This document shows positions 1 through 6,078 of a DNA stretch of 9,142 bases, in pieces. The notes below the pieces were generated by a model. The model was not told where the DNA came from. It did no database searches and saw only the letters and a list, made by a program, of their open reading frames with translations. Each line of letters starts with the position of its first letter. Position 1 is the stretch's first letter. The stretch comes from Prevotellaceae bacterium (GTDB lineage Bacteria > Bacteroidota > Bacteroidia > Bacteroidales > Bacteroidaceae): positions 1-9,142 of the forward strand of contig JAFLUV010000096.1 in assembly GCA_022508635.1 (NCBI GenBank), written 5' to 3'. A program made the position numbers and the translations under genes.

Positions 1-35
1 TAAGCATTTTTTGCATAGTTATGAGTTAAATGACA

Positions 36-65
36 CAAAGGTACTAATAAACAATGACTTACAAG
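36..65 (-). promoter_or_regulatory. Putative Bacteroidetes promoter firing off the left edge
   Basis: Read on the minus strand, positions 43-36 give TACCTTTG, an exact match to the Bacteroidetes -7 consensus TAnnTTTG. A weak -33 candidate, CTTG at 65-62, lies 18 bp upstream, slightly short of the usual 19-21. Transcription would begin near position 30 and run left. An ATG at 16-14 opens a frame reading M-Q-K-M-L before the window ends, so a gene may start here, but five codons are not enough to call one. The rest of 66-165 holds no gene; it contains a small AGGAT/ATCCT hairpin (64-76) and an 8-bp inverted repeat (98-105 with 131-138). Confidence 0.4.
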
Positions 66-114
66 GATTTTATCCTCCCATTTGCATATTAGGCCACAAC
101 TTAACATTCTTGCA

Positions 115-138
115 AATTCGTCGAACTCACGTTAAGTT
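115..138 (-). repeat. Left copy of a 24-bp element repeated near the right end
   Basis: The minus-strand sequence from 138 to 115 matches the plus-strand sequence at 8960-8983 at 20 of 24 positions, with the core TTAACGTGAGTTC identical. The left copy overlaps an inverted repeat, AACTTAAC at 98-105 and GTTAAGTT at 131-138. Both copies are intergenic. They could be a dispersed intergenic repeat or a protein-binding site; the sequence alone does not say which. Confidence 0.45.
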
Positions 139-166
139 ATATGATCAAATAAGTTGAAGTACTATG

Positions 167-204
167 AAAAAGAAAGAGATGCATCATTTTGATGCATCTC
201 TTTC
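167..204 (-). terminator. Intrinsic terminator of the OmpA-family gene
   Basis: There is a perfect 15-bp stem: 172-186 (GAAAGAGATGCATCA on the plus strand) pairs with 190-204 around a 3-nt loop. On the minus strand the stem is followed at once by five T residues (171-167). It lies 68 bp beyond the stop codon of the OmpA-family gene, so it most likely ends that transcript. The run of T is only on the minus-strand side, which fits that direction. Confidence 0.88.
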
Positions 205-271
205 CTTAACCTTTTCTTTACTTTAACCTCCAGTGTTGGAGTTTGTTTCCTTTCAGACGGAAATCTATTAT

Positions 272-1339
272 TTATTTGATTGTTACGTAAACTACGCGCT
301 GGCTCTCAGGACCTGCTACACCATGTGCTGTAACGTCTGCAACCTTCACACCGCGACCCTGGAGGTAGCTCTTAACTGCATCGCAGCGGCGCTGAGACAA
401 CTTCTGGTTGTAAGCCTTATTGCCCTCGGGAGAAGCGTAGCCGTCAATGCAGACAGTAGCGTCTTTAGAAATAGCGTTTAGCTTAGCTTTTGCAGTATCG
501 GTGAGTTTGTCCTTGTTCTGAGCGAATTCAACAACTGTAACAGCTGCGCCTTTCTCGACAACCTTCTCAACAACTTTCTCGACAACCTTCTCAACAGGTC
601 TGTCAACAATCTTCTCAACAACCTTTGTAACCTCAACTGGTTGAACCTCTGCGAAATGGTGAGTACCGTTACTAGTCTTGAAATGATATGTCACCCCTGC
701 GGTAATCTGACCGAGGCAGTTGTCAAGATAGGAAGGATTGTTGTCTTCGCAATAAGTGAAAGCGCCTTTGTAATCAACAGCAGGATCGTTGTCACGAGAA
801 GCTTTGAGGATGACAGCCGGACGCAGGCTAATAGTCCATGCTTTCTCCTTACCAAGATTGAAATCGAAGTCAAGTCCGAACTTAAATACGGCACGACTCT
901 TGTCGTTATCACCATTGCTGTTGCCTCCAAAGAGGAAACGAGTGTAACCGATACCACCACGAGCTTGAATTTCAAAGAGACGGGGAGCCCCATTGTAACC
1001 GCCGAACCAGTTCATAAGATTGACCTTAGTATTACCCATAACAGTGAGGTTGTCAAGGACAGTCTTGTTGCTGCCGCTCCAATTCCAGTTTTTGTCATCA
1101 CTGAAACCTGCCTGCAGCTGGAACTCCAGACTCAAGACGGGTGTAATACCTTTGGTCAGGTTGATACCAGCGACGCCGCCGTTGGGAGTATCCCAATCAT
1201 GGAGGTTAGTGCTTGTACCGCCTTCTACACCGATTGACCAGTTGTCAAAAAACTTGTGTCCACTATACTGTGCAGTGGACATTGTTGCCATACTAAACAT
1301 AGCAACAAGAGTGAGAGTGATTTTTTTCATGTTTCTCAT
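272..1339 (-). CDS. OmpA-family outer-membrane protein
   Basis: This is a 355-residue envelope protein with a cleavable signal peptide (basic start, hydrophobic run, probable cut after STA, residues 21-23). Residues about 25-222 alternate aromatic, glycine and polar residues as an outer-membrane beta-barrel does, ending in AGVTYHF. A charged linker follows (about 235-263) made of VVEK/PVEK tetrapeptides. Residues about 265-355 are an OmpA-like peptidoglycan-binding domain, with VEFAQNKDKLTDTA, then DGYASPEGN (299-307) and NQKLSQRRCDAVKSYL (311-326). D299 and R318 sit where the family binds diaminopimelate. The domain ends soon after, in RVVYVTIK, so it is compact. The likely role is to anchor the outer membrane to the cell wall. 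A second ATG (1330, giving MKKITLT) is an equally good start. It has its own promoter and terminator, so it is monocistronic. Confidence 0.88.
   Translation of the reverse strand: MRNMKKITLTLVAMFSMATMSTAQYSGHKFFDNWSIGVEGGTSTNLHDWDTPNGGVAGINLTKGITPVLSLEFQLQAGFSDDKNWNWSGSNKTVLDNLTVMGNTKVNLMNWFGGYNGAPRLFEIQARGGIGYTRFLFGGNSNGDNDKSRAVFKFGLDFDFNLGKEKAWTISLRPAVILKASRDNDPAVDYKGAFTYCEDNNPSYLDNCLGQITAGVTYHFKTSNGTHHFAEVQPVEVTKVVEKIVDRPVEKVVEKVVEKVVEKGAAVTVVEFAQNKDKLTDTAKAKLNAISKDATVCIDGYASPEGNKAYNQKLSQRRCDAVKSYLQGRGVKVADVTAHGVAGPESQRVVYVTIK
552..623 (-). repeat. 12-bp tandem repeats coding the VVEK linker
   Basis: Six consecutive 12-bp units encode the linker tetrapeptides of the OmpA-family protein (in protein order VVEK, IVDR, PVEK, VVEK, VVEK, VVEK). 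On the plus strand the units alternate between TTCTCGACAACC and TTCTCAACAAC-type sequences, so there is also a 24-bp period at 552-599. Such in-frame repeats can gain or lose units by slippage, changing linker length without a frameshift. Confidence 0.8.
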
Positions 1340-1376
1340 TGTTTTGTAAATATCTATGTGTATTATATTTCGTGTG

Positions 1377-1408
1377 CAAAGTTACGACATGATTTCGATA
1401 TTTGCAAG
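1377..1408 (-). promoter_or_regulatory. Bacteroidetes-type promoter of the OmpA-family gene
   Basis: On the minus strand, TAACTTTG (1384-1377) matches the TAnnTTTG -7 box exactly. CTTG (1408-1405) is a three-of-four match to the TTTG -33 box, with a 20-bp spacer. This predicts a 5' leader of about 30-40 nt before the start at 1339 or 1330. The rest of the 1340-1501 gap is AT-rich. It holds a small TATATG/CATATA inverted repeat (1425-1441) and no convincing terminator for tatC, so some readthrough from tatC is possible. Confidence 0.7.
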
Positions 1409-1501
1409 AAATGAGGGTATCATTTATATGTTTTACATATAGTATTGCCTTTTTTTGCTCTCATTATATGGAAAACTATATTTATTTTCTCCAAAAATGC
1501 C

Positions 1502-2365
1502 CTATGCTTCTTCTTTTTCCTCTTTCGGCCTCCTATCTTTCACAACAAGAATTGATAGCTCGTAAAGCACATAAAGTGGTATGAAGACAAGCATGAGAGT
1601 GAAAGGGTCGCCACTAGGGGTAATGACGGCAGCAGATATAAGAAGAACGACAATGGCGTGGCGTCTATATTCACGCAAAAAACTCTTGCGCAGGATTCCC
1701 ATCAAACTGAGAAGCCATGCCAAGAGTGGCATTTCAAAAACAATACCCATGACGAGAATGAGCATGGTGAAGTTGTCTATATAGCTTTGTAGATTGATTT
1801 GATTTGTAATGCTTGGACTCAGATTATATTCTACCAGAAAGCGGAACGTGAAGGGAAATACAAGCGTGTAACCTATAGCGCAACCGATGTAGAACATAAT
1901 AGTTCCGCCAAGAAAGGCTGGTCGCAGGTGTTTGATCTCGTCTTCAAAAAGAGCAGGTTCAATGAATTTCCATATTTCCCAAATGAAGTATGGAAATGCA
2001 ATGACGGCAGCCAGTGAAATGGATGTGCTAATGTGTGTCATGAACTGACTTGCCACATTGATGTTGATGATTTGGACATTGAAGTCCGACGAGAGTGTCA
2101 CTAATCCTCCGCCGATATGGTTAATCAATCGGTATGTGAAGAAGTCGTTGGATGTGGGAGCCAAGATGAAACGATCAAAAATATAAGGCATGGCAATGAA
2201 GGTGCCTACCATGATGGCAGCTAGTACACATGCGCTGCGAAACAATGCCCAGCGTAGCACCTCGAGGTGATCCCAAAAGGACATAGCACTTTCCTCTTCT
2301 ATTGCAGGCGATGTCTTGTCTTCTATTTCTACCATTTTCCCCTTGTTTCCTGTTTCCATAATCAT
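1502..2365 (-). CDS. tatC: Sec-independent protein translocase subunit TatC
   Basis: TatC is the polytopic inner-membrane receptor that recognises twin-arginine signal peptides and, with TatA, moves folded proteins out of the cytoplasm. The 287 residues show several hydrophobic membrane spans and the family landmarks. These are SFWDHLEVLRWALFRS at the first span (29-44, with E35 in the HLExLR signal-binding motif), FIWEIWKFIEPALFEDE (127-143), VFEMPLLAWLL (209-219, with E211 before the family proline) and VITPSGDPFTLMLVFIPLYV (247-266). The acidic N-terminal extension and the EEKEE tail flank the core. Starts at 2365 and 2359 are both possible, and the motifs do not decide. It is the last gene of the operon, 79 bp after the isomerase-like gene, with a large inverted repeat in that gap. 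No TatB-like gene is visible. Confidence 0.96.
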   Translation of the reverse strand: MIMETGNKGKMVEIEDKTSPAIEEESAMSFWDHLEVLRWALFRSACVLAAIMVGTFIAMPYIFDRFILAPTSNDFFTYRLINHIGGGLVTLSSDFNVQIININVASQFMTHISTSISLAAVIAFPYFIWEIWKFIEPALFEDEIKHLRPAFLGGTIMFYIGCAIGYTLVFPFTFRFLVEYNLSPSITNQINLQSYIDNFTMLILVMGIVFEMPLLAWLLSLMGILRKSFLREYRRHAIVVLLISAAVITPSGDPFTLMLVFIPLYVLYELSILVVKDRRPKEEKEEA

Positions 2366-2372
2366 AAATGAT

Positions 2373-2431
2373 AATGAAGAGTGAAAGGTGAGGGAAACGT
2401 TATTGTTTTCCTCCTCTATCCACTCTTCACT
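2373..2431 (-). other. Large imperfect inverted repeat just before tatC
   Basis: AATGAAGAGTG (2373-2383) and CACTCTTCACT (2421-2431) pair over 11 bp with one G-U pair in the minus-strand RNA. Inside, GGAAAAC and GTTTCC add a second stem with a bulge. In the operon mRNA this hairpin ends 7 nt before the first possible tatC start (2365). The minus-strand side lacks a strong run of T. The plus-strand side is followed by TTTTTATCTTTT, so as a terminator it would act on plus-strand transcripts. It may affect RNA processing or tatC translation. Confidence 0.55.
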
Positions 2432-2444
2432 TTTTATCTTTTAC

Positions 2445-3332
2445 TTATTTACTATAGCTTGCCTTAACGAATTTTGCCTCCTTAATGTAGTCAATACTTT
2501 CTTTCATACCGTCCATGATACTGGGCTTGGTGCTTCCCTCCAACTCAACAACAAGAGCCTTCATGCCAGCCTTGTCAGCATTGTTGAAGATAGCATCAAA
2601 GCCTACCATACCACTTTGTCCAAGTTCTCTATGATCCTTGATGTGGAGCAGGAGGAAGCGACCAGGATACTTGTTAAAGTAATCTACAGGGCTTGCTTGT
2701 CCACGAACAGTCCAATAAACATCCATCTCAAAGAACACCTTGTCGGCATCGGTATGCTCTATCATGTAATCATACCACATTTTGCCCTCAACTTGTCCAA
2801 ACTCATAGCTGTGGTTGTGGTAGCCGAACTTCATGCCAGCTGCGTTAACTTTCTCACCAACGGCATTCATATACTTACAGATGATATTAGCTTCCTTGAG
2901 GGTCTTTGGGAAGTTTACCCCTGGGTTGACAATGTATTTCATGCCAGCACGTTTGTGGCAGTCAATGCATTTGTCCCACCATTTCAGTGCTTCGCTGAAG
3001 TCACCACTTGCAAGTTCTTGGTCGCTTAGGTTGTGTCCTACGTGACTAGAAAGCACTTCCAGGCCAGAAGCCTCAATAGCTTTTTTGTAGTCTTCAGGTG
3101 AAAGTCCGTAGAGCTTACCATTATCGTAGTTGGCTGCTTCGGTGGAAGTGTAACCCATTGCTGCGAGTTTGGCAAGTACGTCCTTGTGATTCTGAGCGAA
3201 TGCTTCAGGACTTCCAATGAGCTCACGTACGCTATACATCTGGAAGCAGGCTTCTTTCTTCTTGGCATCTACATCGGTACTGCAGCCAAAAAGAGCTACA
3301 GCGATGCAGGCGATCGTAAGAATCTTTTTCAT
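2445..3332 (-). CDS. Lipoprotein TIM-barrel sugar isomerase/epimerase-like protein
   Basis: The 295 residues resemble the xylose isomerase-like TIM-barrel (AP endonuclease family 2) superfamily, usually annotated sugar phosphate isomerase/epimerase. The N-terminus (MKKILTIACIAVALFGC) ends in a probable lipobox with C17 as the lipidated residue, so the protein should sit on a membrane facing out of the cytoplasm. Phenylalanine two before the cysteine is less usual. The barrel shows SSHVGH (95-100), YHNHSYEF (171-178), FFEMDVYW (200-207), LLLHIKDHRE (227-236) and VVELEG (261-266). H172, H174, E202, D204, H230 and E263 are candidate metal ligands or catalytic residues. It lies 47 bp after the DUF1080 gene. 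A sugar phosphate is an unlikely substrate outside the cytoplasm; an unphosphorylated keto-sugar fits the neighbours better, which is inference. Confidence 0.85.
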   Translation of the reverse strand: MKKILTIACIAVALFGCSTDVDAKKKEACFQMYSVRELIGSPEAFAQNHKDVLAKLAAMGYTSTEAANYDNGKLYGLSPEDYKKAIEASGLEVLSSHVGHNLSDQELASGDFSEALKWWDKCIDCHKRAGMKYIVNPGVNFPKTLKEANIICKYMNAVGEKVNAAGMKFGYHNHSYEFGQVEGKMWYDYMIEHTDADKVFFEMDVYWTVRGQASPVDYFNKYPGRFLLLHIKDHRELGQSGMVGFDAIFNNADKAGMKALVVELEGSTKPSIMDGMKESIDYIKEAKFVKASYSK

Positions 3333-3379
3333 TGAGTAAGTCTTTCCTTTATATATATAATAATGTGTAGGAGGTCTGT

Positions 3380-4252
3380 TTACTTAAGTACTTTAACACG
3401 GATATTACGGTACCAAACCTCGTCGCCATGATCCTGCATACCAAAATATCCTGCATCCTTGCCACAATCCTTCATGATTTCAAAAGCAAGGGGCCAATTC
3501 TTTTGGCTGAACTTAGAGGACTGAACAAGATTGACCCAAGACTCGTCAGCTAACGTATAGCTGAGTACCTTTACGCCGTTCTGGTAATGAGTAACTTTTC
3601 CGTTCTTTACGACAATCTTTACCTTGTTCCATTCGCCTGCAGGATTGGCGTTCTGAGGCTTAGCCACAATCATATCATAGAGGCTCGTACTCTGACGGAT
3701 GCCGAGAGTCGCACCGAGCTTGGCATCGGGGTGACGTTCGTTGTCAAGTACTTGGCACTCGGGGCAGCTGATATAGATAGGCTGGTAGTTGAGCTTGCCA
3801 CGATTGTCAATGGTCTGAGTGATGGTCACGTTGCCAGCCTTGGTTTCTTCTGTCTTTGGTTCATCGTTGTTGATGGTTGCGGTCTCCTTACCCAGATAGA
3901 AGATGCCAGAGTTTCCGCCCTCACAAATCTTCCATTCTATTTCAAACTCAAAATTCTTGAACTTGTGAGCAAAGATAATGTCTCCGCCTTCGCCGTTGGA
4001 CGTACGTCCGTCGAAGTGCAGGCTACCGTCCTTGATGTTCCATTTGCTAGGGATGTAGTCTTTTCCATAACCGCGCCAACCATTGAGGCTGGTACCATCA
4101 AAAAGGACATAGTATCCGTCTTTGTCTACCTTCAGTGTATTGAGGTCTACCTGAGGGTTCTCTACAACGACGTACTGAGGCTGTGCCTGTACGCCCGCAG
4201 CAACAGTCAAAGCTGTTGCTGCGAGGATATTTCTAAGTTTCATTTTAATCAA
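3380..4252 (-). CDS. Exported DUF1080 protein (3-keto-disaccharide hydrolase type)
   Basis: This 290-residue protein belongs to the DUF1080 family (PF06439), a concanavalin-like beta-sandwich now associated with cleavage of 3-keto-glycosides. A Sec signal peptide is clear (MKLRNILAATALTVAAGVQA, cut before QPQ near residue 24). Family landmarks follow in order: YYVLFDGTSLNGWRG (47-61), WNIKDGSLHF (71-80), FEFEIEWKICEGGNSGIFYL (101-120), CPECQVLDNERHPDA (163-177), PAGEWNKVKIVVKNGKVTHY (204-223) and GYFGMQDHGDEVWYRNIRVK (268-287). An extra stretch at about 122-160 separates the NSGIFYL and QVLDN motifs. The CPEC at 163-166 forms a CxxC pair. It starts 14 bp after the Tat-signal oxidoreductase, so the two are almost certainly co-translated. 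A start at 4243 (MKLRN) is an alternative. The exact substrate cannot be told. Confidence 0.88.
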   Translation of the reverse strand: MIKMKLRNILAATALTVAAGVQAQPQYVVVENPQVDLNTLKVDKDGYYVLFDGTSLNGWRGYGKDYIPSKWNIKDGSLHFDGRTSNGEGGDIIFAHKFKNFEFEIEWKICEGGNSGIFYLGKETATINNDEPKTEETKAGNVTITQTIDNRGKLNYQPIYISCPECQVLDNERHPDAKLGATLGIRQSTSLYDMIVAKPQNANPAGEWNKVKIVVKNGKVTHYQNGVKVLSYTLADESWVNLVQSSKFSQKNWPLAFEIMKDCGKDAGYFGMQDHGDEVWYRNIRVKVLK

Positions 4253-4266
4253 TTGTTATAGTGTTA

Positions 4267-5790
4267 TTATGCGGGCATCTCAGGCAGGGCGTAACCGTTC
4301 TGGTATTTCGGTTTGATAAGCTCTGCTGCGAATTCGCGTGCATTGACGGGATCTGTGTAGACCTTGTTGAATGTAGGATGTCCATCGTGAATGGAGAAAC
4401 CGTCCTTGAGCATTGAACGAACAGTTGCCTTCTCGGGGATGTTAGTGAAACGCATGTTTTCGCCATCCCAATCCAGAACCTGGTTCAGCCCCTGCAGGCG
4501 TGTGGCAACAACGCCCATGGCAACCATTTCGTTGAAAGGACCTGCCTCACTGAAGTCAGAAGCTGTTCTTACCCAGTCGGTCTTTCCTGCACGGATTTCT
4601 TTGATGGCGCGGATCCAGTCACGCTGATGGTTCTCAGTGACGCGGCGGCAAACCTTCGGAGCGTTGGGAACACGACCACTTACCAGATAGGGCTTTTCGC
4701 CGTAGCAGCCAACAACCAAGATATCCTTTGTGCCGTAGAAAATGGCACCACCACCGCTGACGTTCAGGTCTTTTCCTACAGGAAGACCTTCGGGACGGAA
4801 GGGGATTATACCACCATCGCTCCATGTTACAACGACTTCAGGCATAGCAACCTTTGGACGATTGGGGCGTGCGGGGTAGGTCAACTTAACAACTTGTGCG
4901 CTGGGACAGCAGTCGGACATGAGGGGAGTGGAACTTCCTTCTGCCTTGATAGGATAGCCGAGATCAAGTGCCTTGAATACGGGGTGAAGGATGTGACAAG
5001 CCATGTCACCTAAAGCACCTGTGCCGAAATCCCACCATCCACGGAAGTTCCATGGGGTGTATATAGAGTTATAGGGGCGCTTGGGAGCCGGACCGATGAA
5101 TGCATCCCAGTTCAGAGTGCTGGGAATTTTGTGCTCTTCTTCGGGGCGTTCCAGCCCCTGAGGCCAGATGGGACGGTCAGTGAAAGCATCCACGCGGGTT
5201 ACCTCGCCAATCTCACCGTTCCAAATCCATTCGCAAGTCAGACTTACACCTTCACCACTAGAGCCTTGGTTACCCATTTGTGTAGCAACGCCAGCCTTAG
5301 CAGCGAGTTTGGTGAGCAGACGAGATTCATAGACCGTACGGGTGAGGGGCTTCTCGCAGTAAACGTGCTTGCCAGCTACCAAAGCTTCTGCACAGATGAT
5401 AGCGTGTGTGTGGTCGGCGGTGCCACAGATGATAGCGTCTGCTTGATCCAGCAGCTCTGCATACATTTTTTTATAATCGTTGTAGACCTTCATGTTAGGG
5501 AAAAGTCTCTGGTACTCTTCCAGAACTCCCTTTGCATACTTTTGGTCGACGTCGCACATGCCGATGAATTCAATATCGTCATAGATTTCGTCCTTGCCCT
5601 TGTAGGTAACTGCATTGATGTCAGCGTGACCGCGTCCACCGACACCTATACCGAGGAGTTTGATTTTACCGGTCTGTACATTCTTCTTTGTTGCCTTAGC
5701 CTTACCGAGTACGTCGGTGGGAGCCATTGCCAGAGCAGCAGTAGCTGCGGTGCCTGCCTTGAGGAAGGATCTTCTTGACATTTCTTTCAT
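4267..5790 (-). CDS. Twin-arginine-exported Gfo/Idh/MocA family oxidoreductase
   Basis: This 507-residue NAD(P)-dependent sugar oxidoreductase is of the Gfo/Idh/MocA family. It begins with a textbook Tat signal: SRRSFLK at 5-11 (twin arginines R6, R7), an alanine-rich hydrophobic stretch, and a probable cut near residue 30. The Rossmann domain shows LLGIGVGGRGH (45-55) and the strand-end D80. The family EKP motif is CEKPL (145-149), with K147 the likely catalytic lysine. GALGDMACHILHP (258-270) carries the D262/H266 pair of the D-x-x-x-H motif. The C-terminal part (about 280-507) is the longer bacterial form. As a Tat cargo it would fold and bind its nucleotide in the cytoplasm and then act in the periplasm, as Zymomonas glucose-fructose oxidoreductase does. 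It sits 35 bp after tatA. Likely role: oxidising or reducing a sugar at C3 for the DUF1080 enzyme (inference). Start at 5781 is possible. Confidence 0.92.
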   Translation of the reverse strand: MKEMSRRSFLKAGTAATAALAMAPTDVLGKAKATKKNVQTGKIKLLGIGVGGRGHADINAVTYKGKDEIYDDIEFIGMCDVDQKYAKGVLEEYQRLFPNMKVYNDYKKMYAELLDQADAIICGTADHTHAIICAEALVAGKHVYCEKPLTRTVYESRLLTKLAAKAGVATQMGNQGSSGEGVSLTCEWIWNGEIGEVTRVDAFTDRPIWPQGLERPEEEHKIPSTLNWDAFIGPAPKRPYNSIYTPWNFRGWWDFGTGALGDMACHILHPVFKALDLGYPIKAEGSSTPLMSDCCPSAQVVKLTYPARPNRPKVAMPEVVVTWSDGGIIPFRPEGLPVGKDLNVSGGGAIFYGTKDILVVGCYGEKPYLVSGRVPNAPKVCRRVTENHQRDWIRAIKEIRAGKTDWVRTASDFSEAGPFNEMVAMGVVATRLQGLNQVLDWDGENMRFTNIPEKATVRSMLKDGFSIHDGHPTFNKVYTDPVNAREFAAELIKPKYQNGYALPEMPA

Positions 5791-5825
5791 AGTTGTTTTT
5801 TTGTTAATGATGTTAAACGTATAGA

Positions 5826-6038
5826 TTATTTGTTTTGTATTTCTTTATTTTGTTCAGGATCGGCATTGATTTCCTGTTCTATCTCGTTCATGCCCTTCTT
5901 GAACTGTGACACGCCTTTGCCGAGGCCACGCATGAGTTCAGGTATTTTCTTTCCTCCGAAAAGGAGCAGAATGACGAGAGCGATGATGATGATTTCTGAA
6001 CCGCCCAGATTCCCGAAAAATAGAAGTTGATGTGCCAT
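5826..6038 (-). CDS. tatA: Sec-independent protein translocase subunit TatA
   Basis: TatA forms the pore-making part of the twin-arginine translocase. The start at 6038 gives a 70-residue protein, MAHQLLFFGNLGG onward, with the family layout. There is a short N-terminal tail, one membrane span (SEIIIIALVILLLFGG, 14-29), the FGGKKIPEL hinge (27-35), an amphipathic helix (about 36-54) and an acidic, dispensable tail ending in NKEIQNK. An upstream ATG at 6122 would add 28 residues unlike TatA and overlap the preceding gene by 44 bp, so it is rejected. The gene lies between the two oxidoreductases, 40 bp after one and 35 bp before the other. With no TatB visible, this TatA probably does both jobs, as in minimal TatAC systems. 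Confidence 0.95.
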   Translation of the reverse strand: MAHQLLFFGNLGGSEIIIIALVILLLFGGKKIPELMRGLGKGVSQFKKGMNEIEQEINADPEQNKEIQNK

Positions 6039-6078
6039 ATTGTTTCTATTAGTATTAATGTATATTTGTTTGGTGCAT

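Noticed and set aside
1425..1441. Terminator for tatC at the TATATG/CATATA inverted repeat
   Set aside because: The stem is only 6 bp of A-T-rich sequence and has no run of T after it on the minus strand.
3587..4261. Long open frame on the plus strand opposite the DUF1080 gene
   Set aside because: It lies wholly antisense to a well-supported gene, has no recognisable domain and no plus-strand promoter. The same applies to long plus-strand frames at 641-1237 and 5131-5778.
5803..5816. Internal promoter before the Tat-signal oxidoreductase
   Set aside because: A TACGTTTA resembling a -7 box is present, but no TTTG-like -33 box lies 19-21 bp upstream.
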